Origin: CAZFHZ01 sp964519015
GTDB lineage: Bacteria; Blakebacterota; Blakebacteria; Blakebacterales; CAYUVJ01
NCBI GenBank assembly: GCA_964519015.1
Contig: CAZFHZ010000056.1
Location: forward strand, 1-20,119
DNA length: 20,119 nt
Reading direction: 5' to 3'
Below the pieces are notes generated by a model. The model saw nothing but the letters and a program-made list of their open reading frames with translations. It searched no databases and was not told where the DNA came from. This document shows, in pieces, positions 5,397 to 11,546 of the stretch. A program made the position numbers and the translations under genes. Every line of letters begins with the position of its first letter. Positions within the stretch are counted from its first letter, which is position 1.

Positions 5397-8180
5397 TCAG
5401 ATGCCCGGGCCGAGGATGATGGCGTTCAGCACCAGCTGGAACTCGCCTTCCAGGAACATCCGGAAAAGCGGGTTATCGGCGAACAGGATCACCTTCCCCC
5501 GGCCGACGTTCTCGACGATCAGCCACGACAGCTTGGCCAGCTCCCCCGGCACCTGCGGCGGAGCGTAGCCACTCAGGAGCGGCTTCTCCGAGAAGACCCC
5601 CACGTTCATCCCCTGCTGGCTCACGGTGTAGCCGCCGCCGCCGCGCTTGAGGATCCCGATCCGCTCCGGCATGCCCCAGGCCAGCCAGTGATCGGGATCC
5701 AGGACGATCTCGTAGACCGCCCCCGGCATGCGGTTCCGGCCCCCCCCCTCCCGTTCCCGTTCGGCCACCGTCCGCCGGGCCGTCACGGCCGGTTCGGCGG
5801 CGGCCTGACCCCCCGCCTGGCCCCCCGCCTGCCCGCGGCGGGAAGCCCCCGCCTGCTGCCCGGCGGCGGCCTGTTGACCGGTTCCTCCCGGCGGGCCCGC
5901 CGTCGCACCTCCCGGAGCCCCGCCCGGAGCTCCCCCCGGCGCCCCACCCATGCCTCCGAAGCCGCCCCGGCCACCGCCGCCCCCGCCTACCGTCTGGGTA
6001 GTGACGGAGGTCAGTCCGGCCACACCCTGGGTGGTGAAGGTAGCCCCCCCCTCGAAGCCGATGATCACTCCGCCGGCTCGCAGCCAGGTCTGCAGCCGCT
6101 CCAGTCCGGCCTCCCCGAACCAGGTCGTGTAGCGCCGCCCGCTACCGTCGCTGGGCAGGATGAGGACGTTGTAGTCCTCCAGGTCGAGCGAGCCGAGCCG
6201 CTCCACGTCCACGATGGTGTAGTCGAAACAGGGGAAGCGCTGGTCGAGGAAGTACCAGGCCTCCCCGAAGGCGCTGAGGCCGAATCCCCCCGCCACAGCG
6301 ATCTTCGGCTTCTCCAGGCGGGAGTAGCCGCTCCAGCCCAGGTCGTCCCCGGCCTCGACCAGGCCGCTGCTCACCGCGTAGGCGGTCACTCCGCGGGCCT
6401 TCATGACTCCCTCCAGCCGGTCGTAGAGGTCGTCCGGGTTACGGAAGCGGGGGAGCAGGAAGGTACCGCGGGGGAACTCCCGGCCCCCGGAGGTGAAGGC
6501 TTTATTGGCGACATGCACCCGCAGGTCCTGGTTGAGCAGGTCGTTGACCGCCATCAGGGCCTGGAAGCTGCTGTAGGTGAAGGCGTAGGCGTACGCTCCC
6601 CGCTCCCCGGAGATCCCGCCGCTGCGCGCGGCCGGGCCGGCCCAGGGCTGCTGCCCGGCGCGCGGGATCTCGGCCAGCCCCCAGGCCTCCACTCCGTAGA
6701 CCATGGGGAGCGACCAGGCGGAGAGGTCGTAGAAGGAGGTGTCCTCCAGGGCCGGGCGCGGCTCCAGCAGCATCTTGACGGCTACCCCCTTGGGCTGGCC
6801 GGTGGCCACCAGCAGGGTCCCCTCGGGGAAGTCGCGGCTGGCCGGGGGGGGCGTGTTCCCGAAGGCCTGGGCGACCCGGGCCTTGAAGTCAGAACCGGTC
6901 CGCTCCACCTCGATCCCCTGGGCGGTCAGCAGGGCGGCCAGGTTCTCCAGGTTGGTCCCATCGCGGTCGGGCACCAGAGCGTACGCCTTGACCGGCCCCT
7001 TCCCCATATCGATGGCCGTCCGGAAGAAGCCCAGGAAGTCGGCCATCCGCTCCTGGCGCCGCTCGGAGGTGGTGCGGAGCGTGGCCATGCTGGTGGTGAA
7101 GTGGCCATGGGCGCGGGCCCGCAGCGAGTGGGTCGTGCCGTCGGACTGCTCCACGACCACGCCGACCCCGCCGCCCCCCCCCTGCTCGTAGGTCATCCCG
7201 ATGGCCCCCATCATGCTCGGCCAGGAGTCACCGTAGGCAGGGTAGTACATGTCGAAGGACTGCCGGGTGTAGTAGGGCCAGCCGTAGCGATCAAAGGCGG
7301 CCGCGTTCCCCTCCGCGTAGATGCGCTGCCACTTGCGCACGCTCTCCGGGTAGGCGTCGTGGATCGGTGTGTCGGCGGGGAAGAAGAAGTAGCTGGTTCC
7401 CCCCATCTCGTGGAAGTCCACGTGCACCACCGGATTCCAGCGCAGGTACTCCTTGATGCGCTGCCGGGTCTCCTGCTGGGTCATCCAGGCCCAGTCCCGG
7501 TTCAGGTCGAAGAGGTAGTGGTTGACCCGTCCCCCCGGGCTGTCCTCGCTGTGCTCCCAGGCCTCCGAGTCGGCGTCGGGCGCTTGCCCCAGGCGCTTGG
7601 TGATGCTGGCCACGTAGCGGTCCCGCCCGTCCGGGTTGACCAGCGGATCGATCATGACCACGCACTCCTCCAGGATCCGGCGGGTGACGGGATCGGTCCC
7701 GGCGGCCAGCTGGTAGACCACCTGCATGGCCGCCTCGGTGCAGGAGGACTCGTTCCCGTGCACGTTGTAGGAGAGCCAGGCCACCGTCGGGGAGTTCTCC
7801 ACGATCCGCTGGAGCTGGTTATCGTCGGCGCCCCGCGGATCGGCCAGCCGGGCCATGTTCCCCCGGATCTCCTCGAGCCGGGCCAGGTTGGCCGGGCTGC
7901 TGATGGTCAGCAGGAGAAGTTCCCGCCCCTCGTAACTGGTCCCGTAGGAGCGGATGGTGACCCGCTCGCTGGCGGCGGCCACCGCCTCCAGGTAAGCCTT
8001 CATCCGGTAATGAAAGGTGAAGCGCTCCCCGATCTGGTAGCCGAGGAAGGAAGCCGGGGTCGGGATCGCGGCCTCGTAGGTCCCCTGGGGAAAGAACTCG
8101 TAGGTGCCTCCTGCCTGGGCCCGGGCCAGCAGCGGGAACAGGATCAGGAGGGCGGTGGCGGCGGCCATCATGCGACGCAT
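5397..8180 (-). CDS. Large secreted M14-family zinc carboxypeptidase
   Basis: A 927-residue protein with a signal peptide (MRRMMAAATALLILFPLLARAQA). The catalytic M14 domain lies at about residues 50-385. Visible motifs are zinc ligands H141 and E144 in VHGNESS, substrate-binding NPDGRDR (182-188) and LNRDW (226-230), a third zinc histidine in HVDFHEMG (H257 or H253), and the catalytic glutamate E332 in TYEQGG. Residues about 625-720 look like a class-I glutamine-amidotransferase-type Rossmann domain (KIAVAGGFGLSAFG, LEDYNVLILPSDGS) without a clear nucleophile Cys. Residues 730-814 are a Gly/Ala/Gln-rich low-complexity insert, then a short beta-rich end. The enzyme is probably periplasmic or extracellular and trims peptides. 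M14 plus amidotransferase-like architecture recurs in Gemmatimonadota/FCB-type genomes. A GGGAGG ribosome-binding site precedes ATG 8180. TusA-like gene follows downstream. Confidence 0.9.
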   Translation of the reverse strand: MRRMMAAATALLILFPLLARAQAGGTYEFFPQGTYEAAIPTPASFLGYQIGERFTFHYRMKAYLEAVAAASERVTIRSYGTSYEGRELLLLTISSPANLARLEEIRGNMARLADPRGADDNQLQRIVENSPTVAWLSYNVHGNESSCTEAAMQVVYQLAAGTDPVTRRILEECVVMIDPLVNPDGRDRYVASITKRLGQAPDADSEAWEHSEDSPGGRVNHYLFDLNRDWAWMTQQETRQRIKEYLRWNPVVHVDFHEMGGTSYFFFPADTPIHDAYPESVRKWQRIYAEGNAAAFDRYGWPYYTRQSFDMYYPAYGDSWPSMMGAIGMTYEQGGGGGVGVVVEQSDGTTHSLRARAHGHFTTSMATLRTTSERRQERMADFLGFFRTAIDMGKGPVKAYALVPDRDGTNLENLAALLTAQGIEVERTGSDFKARVAQAFGNTPPPASRDFPEGTLLVATGQPKGVAVKMLLEPRPALEDTSFYDLSAWSLPMVYGVEAWGLAEIPRAGQQPWAGPAARSGGISGERGAYAYAFTYSSFQALMAVNDLLNQDLRVHVANKAFTSGGREFPRGTFLLPRFRNPDDLYDRLEGVMKARGVTAYAVSSGLVEAGDDLGWSGYSRLEKPKIAVAGGFGLSAFGEAWYFLDQRFPCFDYTIVDVERLGSLDLEDYNVLILPSDGSGRRYTTWFGEAGLERLQTWLRAGGVIIGFEGGATFTTQGVAGLTSVTTQTVGGGGGGRGGFGGMGGAPGGAPGGAPGGATAGPPGGTGQQAAAGQQAGASRRGQAGGQAGGQAAAEPAVTARRTVAEREREGGGRNRMPGAVYEIVLDPDHWLAWGMPERIGILKRGGGGYTVSQQGMNVGVFSEKPLLSGYAPPQVPGELAKLSWLIVENVGRGKVILFADNPLFRMFLEGEFQLVLNAIILGPGI
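5739..5993 (-). repeat. Gly/Ala/Gln-rich low-complexity coding segment
   Basis: Codons 730-814 of the M14 peptidase encode runs such as GGGGGGRGGFGGMGGAPGG, three GAPG units, and QAGGQAGGQ-type repeats. It reads as a flexible linker inserted between two folded parts. The DNA is very GC-rich with short tandem units, prone to slippage and to assembly error. Confidence 0.85.
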
Positions 8181-8208
8181 GGGACAGGACCTCCCTGGTA
8201 AGGGATAC

Positions 8209-8248
8209 CCCCCCCGCCTTGGGCGAGGGGACCCGGGACCCCCGGGTC
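8209..8248 (-). promoter_or_regulatory. Two tandem GC-rich hairpins in the M14 peptidase leader
   Basis: A perfect 8-bp inverted repeat GACCCGGG (8230-8237) / CCCGGGTC (8241-8248) has a 3-nt loop. Immediately next to it, towards the gene, a second stem forms between GGCG-rich and CGCC-rich segments around 8209-8228 with a 3-nt loop and one G-U pair. Both lie in the presumed 5' leader, about 20-70 nt before the ribosome-binding site. They could stabilise the mRNA or slow transcription. No known riboswitch is recognised. Confidence 0.35.
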
Positions 8249-8269
8249 GAATCGGTCATCTTCAAAGGA

Positions 8270-8298
8270 ACTACAAGAGGGCATAGCCGGGGATTCAA
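8270..8298 (-). promoter_or_regulatory. Candidate promoter for the M14 peptidase gene
   Basis: On the minus strand TTGAAT (8298-8293) and TGTAGT (8275-8270) are 17 bp apart, each matching 4 of 6 consensus bases. The predicted start near 8263 would place the leader hairpins at the 5' end of the transcript. Matches are moderate only. Confidence 0.3.
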
Positions 8299-8325
8299 CT
8301 CCTCCCCGACCACTCCCGGTGGCCG

Positions 8326-8360
8326 CCCCGGAAACGAAGTAGATGGAATTGGTTCCGGGG
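8326..8360. promoter_or_regulatory. Dyad symmetry, possible operator between divergent genes
   Basis: CCCCGGAA (8326-8333) and TTCCGGGG (8353-8360) are perfect 8-bp inverted copies with a 19-bp spacer, placing arm centres 27 bp apart. The site lies about 28 bp upstream of the candidate peptidase promoter. It could bind a dimeric regulator or be a chance GC-rich palindrome. Confidence 0.3.
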
Positions 8361-8557
8361 AATGGGCGTCTAAAGAAATGAAAGCAGATGAAGATCGGAA
8401 AGAGATGATTTCCGACCACGGAATCCGATATCGAAACCCATAATCGTGTCGGCATGCGGTTGTATTTTTTCGCGTGTACGAGACTTGGGCCGGCGGGGTC
8501 CCGGGAGGGAGCCCATTCGGCCCTTTGCGTATCGTACCCGAGGCAGAAAGAAAGGTT

Positions 8558-9160
8558 ATGAAACAGACCGAGTCCGATCCGTCGATCCGTCGGCGGACCC
8601 TGATGTTCCTGCTCGTGGCGACCCTCGGGCTGCTGCTGTTCGTCCAGCAGCAGCAGATCGGTCGCCTCCGGGACCGGGTCCGCGTCCAGGAAGACCTCCT
8701 GGCTGAGACCGGCCGTCTGGCCAGTCGGGCGACCACCCATCTGGAACTCATCCGGCGTTTCGGCATACCCTACGACTACCTCGAGGTACTGGCGGACGCC
8801 ACTTCCCAGCATGGGCTCGACCTGGCCTTCCTGGTCGGTCTGATGCAGGTGGAGAGCCACTTCAACCCCAACGCCCGGAGTGAGCGGGAGGCGTACGGTC
8901 TGATGCAGGTGCGCTTCCCCACCGCCCAGGGACTCGACCCGACCCTGCTCTCCTACTGGCAGCTCTTCGAGCCGGATCGGAACATCCGCCTCGGGGTCGC
9001 TTACTTCCGCAGCCTGCTCGACCGCTACGGCGGGGACTACCGGATGGCCGCACTCGCCTATAACCGCGGCCCTACCCGCCTGGACAGCGAACTCCTCGCC
9101 GACGGCGACCTGCCCGACCACTACTACCAGAAGATCCGGGCCGCCGGGATCGTGAACTAA
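8558..9160 (+). CDS. Membrane-anchored lytic transglycosylase (SLT domain)
   Basis: The 200-residue protein has an N-terminal membrane anchor at about residues 14-29 (TLMFLLVATLGLLLFV), a short coiled stretch (32-65) and a C-terminal SLT fold (about 75-195). Catalytic Glu is E99 in LMQVESHFNP. Other family motifs are AYGLMQVRFPTA (112-123) and MAALAYNRGP (163-172). It should cleave the beta-1,4 link between MurNAc and GlcNAc in peptidoglycan, forming 1,6-anhydro ends, on the periplasmic side. ATG 8558 is chosen because it gives a compact N-terminus with a signal anchor and follows a GAAAGAAAGG purine run. ATG 8474 would add 28 residues of Gly/Pro-rich sequence with no recognisable feature. 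It is convergent with the reductase gene downstream. Confidence 0.9.
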   Translation: MKQTESDPSIRRRTLMFLLVATLGLLLFVQQQQIGRLRDRVRVQEDLLAETGRLASRATTHLELIRRFGIPYDYLEVLADATSQHGLDLAFLVGLMQVESHFNPNARSEREAYGLMQVRFPTAQGLDPTLLSYWQLFEPDRNIRLGVAYFRSLLDRYGGDYRMAALAYNRGPTRLDSELLADGDLPDHYYQKIRAAGIVN

Positions 9161-9170
9161 GGATGCCCCA

Positions 9171-9187
9171 GGCCCGGGTACCGGGCC
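9171..9187. terminator. Hairpin between convergent genes
   Basis: GGCCCGG (9171-9177) and CCGGGCC (9181-9187) form a 7-bp perfect stem with a 3-nt loop, in the 35-bp gap between the transglycosylase and reductase stop codons. It can form on either strand. No strong T tract follows in either direction, so termination efficiency is uncertain. Confidence 0.4.
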
Positions 9188-9195
9188 CGGTCGGT

Positions 9196-10188
9196 TCATA
9201 ACCAGCCCTGCCCGCGGTACCAGCGGGCCGTCTCCGTCAGTCCCTCCTTCAGGCTCCGGCCCGGTTCCCACGCCAGATCGGTGCGGCTGCGATCGGTATC
9301 GAGCGACCAGAACCGCTCGCGGTACTCCTTGAGCCGGGTCCGGGTGAGGGCCTCGATCCCCCGGCCGCGGGCCAGCAGCAGTTCGTTGACCACCGCCAGC
9401 GGCCAGAGCACCGCCGGCGGGAGGGGGAGCTGGAGCACGCGCCGGCCGAGCACCTCCCCCAGCAGGGCGATGACCTCCCGCATCCAGTAGGATCGATGGT
9501 CGGCGGCGAAGTAGGTCTTCCCCTCGGCCACCGGGAAGCTTCCGGCGCGCTCCAGCAGATCGGCCAGGTCGGCGGCGTGGATCAGACTCACCCGGGAATC
9601 CCCCAGGATCCGAGGGACGATCCCCCGCCGGGCCTGCTTGAAGAGCTGCAGCATGTCCCGTTCCCAAGGACCATAGACGATGGCCGGGCGCACCACGGTC
9701 AGCGGGATGCGTCCGGCCGCCGCTTCCAGACAGGCGCGTTCACCGGCCAGCTTGCTCTCCCCGTACGGTCCGGTGGGCTCGGGAGGGTCATCCTCCCGCC
9801 GCGACCGGTCGGGGCCGGAGGGACCGGCGGCCGCCTGGCTGGAGACGTAGACGAAGCGGCGCAGGGTGGGGCGTCCGTGACAGGCCTTCATCAGGGCACG
9901 GCTCCCGGCCTCGTTGACCCGGAAATAGGCGGCCGGGTCCTGCGACTTGGTGAGTCCGGCGACATGGAAAACGAGGTCGATGCCGTCGAGGGCGGCCGGC
10001 AGGGACTCCGGCTCGGTCACGTCCCCGTAGGCGAGTTCGATCGGCCGGTCGGTCAGGGAGGAGAGGTCGGAGGTAGTCCGTACCAGCCCCCGGACCTGAT
10101 AGCCCCGCTCCAGCAGGTGGGCCACCAGGTGAGAACCCACGAACCCGTTCGCCCCGGTCACCAGGGCGCGCTCGGCGACCTGTGGCAT
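9196..10188 (-). CDS. NAD(P)-dependent epimerase/dehydratase-type SDR, candidate ceramide reductase (CerR-like)
   Basis: A 330-residue extended short-chain dehydrogenase. The nucleotide-binding motif TGANGFVG lies at residues 11-18. A catalytic Ser sits in YVSSQAAAG (114-122) and Tyr-Lys in PYGESKLAGE (Y142, K146). The mid-region VRPAIVYGPWERDM and a C-terminal substrate lobe are typical of the dihydroflavonol-reductase-like subgroup. Sequence alone gives only an oxidoreductase/epimerase. Next to the Spt-like and GNAT-like genes it fits CerR, which in Caulobacter reduces the 3-keto group of the sphingoid/ceramide intermediate. An SDR-type threonine dehydrogenase paired with Kbl was considered, but the neighbour is Spt-like. 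ATG 10188 is chosen because the fold begins 7 residues later and GGGGGAAG precedes it. The frame is open further upstream (ATG 10266, GTG 10329), but that extension shows no domain. Confidence 0.8.
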   Translation of the reverse strand: MPQVAERALVTGANGFVGSHLVAHLLERGYQVRGLVRTTSDLSSLTDRPIELAYGDVTEPESLPAALDGIDLVFHVAGLTKSQDPAAYFRVNEAGSRALMKACHGRPTLRRFVYVSSQAAAGPSGPDRSRREDDPPEPTGPYGESKLAGERACLEAAAGRIPLTVVRPAIVYGPWERDMLQLFKQARRGIVPRILGDSRVSLIHAADLADLLERAGSFPVAEGKTYFAADHRSYWMREVIALLGEVLGRRVLQLPLPPAVLWPLAVVNELLLARGRGIEALTRTRLKEYRERFWSLDTDRSRTDLAWEPGRSLKEGLTETARWYRGQGWL

Positions 10189-10229
10189 GCGCTTCCCCCG
10201 ATGCTCCCCGGCCGGAGTGGTGTGGATGG

Positions 10230-10259
10230 TTGACACTTCCCTCGAGCCCGGACTATCGT
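10230..10259 (+). promoter_or_regulatory. Candidate promoter for the Spt-like/GNAT operon
   Basis: A perfect TTGACA (10230-10235) is followed after 18 bp by TATCGT (10254-10259, 4 of 6). The predicted start near 10266 gives a leader of about 96 nt before ATG 10362. The promoter lies inside the leader of the divergent reductase gene. Confidence 0.45.
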
Positions 10260-10299
10260 CCGCCATGGTCCGGCGCCCGGGGACTTGTTCGTCGGCGCG

Positions 10300-10329
10300 A
10301 ATATATCGGACGACCCCGGGCACGCACAA
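10300..10329 (-). promoter_or_regulatory. Candidate promoter for the divergent reductase gene
   Basis: On the minus strand TTGTGC (10329-10324) and TATATT (10305-10300) are 18 bp apart. The -10 matches 5 of 6, the -35 only 3 of 6. Start near 10293 gives a leader of about 105 nt before ATG 10188 and overlaps the start of the opposing transcript. Confidence 0.35.
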
Positions 10330-10361
10330 CCGCCCTACCGGAAACCCGCGACAGGAGCCCG

Positions 10362-11546
10362 ATGGACCTCTTCGAACGCTGTTATGAATGGAAGGACTGG
10401 AAAGTCGCCCAGCAGCTCGGTTTCTACCCCTACTTCACTCCCATCGAGAGTGAAGCGGGGCCCGAGGTCATCATCGGCGGCAAGCGCCGCATCATGCTCG
10501 GGTCGAACAACTATATGGGTCTGACCAACCATCCCGAGGTCAAGGAAGCCGCCATCAAGGCGGTGGAACGGTACGGCTCCGGCTGCACCGGCTCCCGCTT
10601 TCTCAACGGCACCCTCGATATCCACGTCGAGTTCGAGCAGGCCCTGGCCGACTGGCTCGGCAAGGAAGCCGCGCTGGTCTTCACCACCGGGTTCATGGTC
10701 AACCAGGGGGCCATCTCCGCCCTGGTCCAGAAGGGGGACTACATCCTCTCCGACCGGCTCAACCACGCCAGCATCGTGGAGGGCTCCCGGCTGGCCGCTG
10801 GAGAGACGGTCCGCTTCAAGCACAACGACATGGAGGACCTGGAGCGGGCGCTCAAGGAGCTGCCCCCCGACTCCGGGCGGCTGATCGTGGCCGACGCCGT
10901 ATTCTCCGCCGAAGGGACGGTGGCCGATGTCGGCGGCATGCTGGCCCTGGCCCGCCAGTACGACGCCCGGCTGATGATGGACGAGGCCCATTCCCTCGGG
11001 GTCTACGGTCCGGAGGGAAAGGGGGTCTGCGCCGACCAGGGGCACCTGGACGAAGTCGACTTGCTCATGGGGACCTTCAGCAAGTCGTTCGGCGGCGTTG
11101 GAGGTTTCATCGCCGGCGACCTCGAGGTCGTCATGTGGATCAAGCACAAGGCCCGGACCATGATCTTCTCGGCCAGCCTCCCTCCCGCCTCGGTAGCCAG
11201 CGCCCGCAAGGCGCTCGACCTGATCCGGGCGGGCGACGACCGGCGGGCTGCGCTCTGGCGCAACGTGAAGAAGATGCAGGAAGGGCTGCGCGGGATCGGT
11301 TACGACATCGGTGACACCACCAGCCAGATCATCCCGCTCCATGTCGGGGACGACATGCGCTGCCTGCAGTTCTGGCGCTCGCTCTACGACGCCGGTGTCT
11401 TCACCAACGCCTTCATCGCTCCGGCCACCCCGCCCGGCGGTGCGCTCATCCGCACCTCCTACATGCCCACCCATTCCGAGGAGATGCTCGACGAGGCGCT
11501 CACCCTCTTGGAGAAGGTGGGAAAGGCCACCGGGGTGGTGTCGTGA
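10362..11546 (+). CDS. spt: PLP-dependent alpha-oxoamine synthase, probable serine palmitoyltransferase
   Basis: A 394-residue fold-type-I PLP enzyme of the alpha-oxoamine synthase family. Visible residues are H135 in LNHASIVEG (stacks on PLP), D207 and H210 in DEAHSLGVYG, and the Schiff-base K241 in TFSKSFGG. Two stretches point to serine palmitoyltransferase rather than Kbl or BioF. YPYFTPIESEAGPEVIIGG (22-40) resembles the N-terminus of Bacteroidetes-type Spt. GSGCTGSRFLNGTLDIHVE (72-90) is Spt-like, where Kbl has a different VRFICGTQDSH-type motif. The reaction would join L-serine and a long-chain acyl thioester to 3-ketosphinganine with loss of CO2, in the cytoplasm or at the membrane face. 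AGGAG sits 4 nt before ATG 10362. The stop overlaps the next start by GTGA. Kbl-type activity cannot be excluded by reading alone. Confidence 0.82.
   Translation: MDLFERCYEWKDWKVAQQLGFYPYFTPIESEAGPEVIIGGKRRIMLGSNNYMGLTNHPEVKEAAIKAVERYGSGCTGSRFLNGTLDIHVEFEQALADWLGKEAALVFTTGFMVNQGAISALVQKGDYILSDRLNHASIVEGSRLAAGETVRFKHNDMEDLERALKELPPDSGRLIVADAVFSAEGTVADVGGMLALARQYDARLMMDEAHSLGVYGPEGKGVCADQGHLDEVDLLMGTFSKSFGGVGGFIAGDLEVVMWIKHKARTMIFSASLPPASVASARKALDLIRAGDDRRAALWRNVKKMQEGLRGIGYDIGDTTSQIIPLHVGDDMRCLQFWRSLYDAGVFTNAFIAPATPPGGALIRTSYMPTHSEEMLDEALTLLEKVGKATGVVS

Larger units (their letters stand above)
8181..8557. other. 377-bp divergent intergenic region rich in inverted repeats
   Basis: No convincing gene is seen between the M14 peptidase (minus) and the transglycosylase (plus). 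The peptidase-proximal third is GC-rich and holds two hairpins. The centre has a CCCCGGAA/TTCCGGGG dyad. The 8360-8480 part is AT-richer and carries overlapping TCGGAA/TTCCGA stems. A candidate promoter points towards the peptidase. An open frame starting at ATG 8474 merges with the transglycosylase frame, but the segment before 8558 lacks protein-like features. Confidence 0.6.

Noticed and set aside
5688..8201. An 837-codon open frame on the plus strand
   Set aside because: It is antisense to the M14 peptidase, which has clear catalytic motifs and a signal peptide. The plus-strand translation is low in complexity, rich in Gly/Val/His/Pro, and shows no domain. It is a by-product of high-GC codon use.
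8474..8557. A longer N-terminus for the lytic transglycosylase starting at ATG 8474
   Set aside because: The extra 28 residues are Gly/Pro-rich, lack a domain, and would bury the signal anchor. ATG 8558 has a purine-rich site just upstream.
8168..9667. A 499-codon open frame on the minus strand across the transglycosylase and part of the reductase
   Set aside because: It runs antisense to the SLT gene and out of frame with the reductase, and its sequence has no recognisable domain.
10362..11546. Reading the PLP enzyme as 2-amino-3-ketobutyrate CoA ligase and the reductase as an SDR-type threonine dehydrogenase
   Set aside because: The GSGCTGSRFLNGTLDIH and YPYFTPIESE stretches resemble serine palmitoyltransferase rather than Kbl, and the coupled GNAT-like protein is not part of threonine breakdown. 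It is kept as the main alternative.
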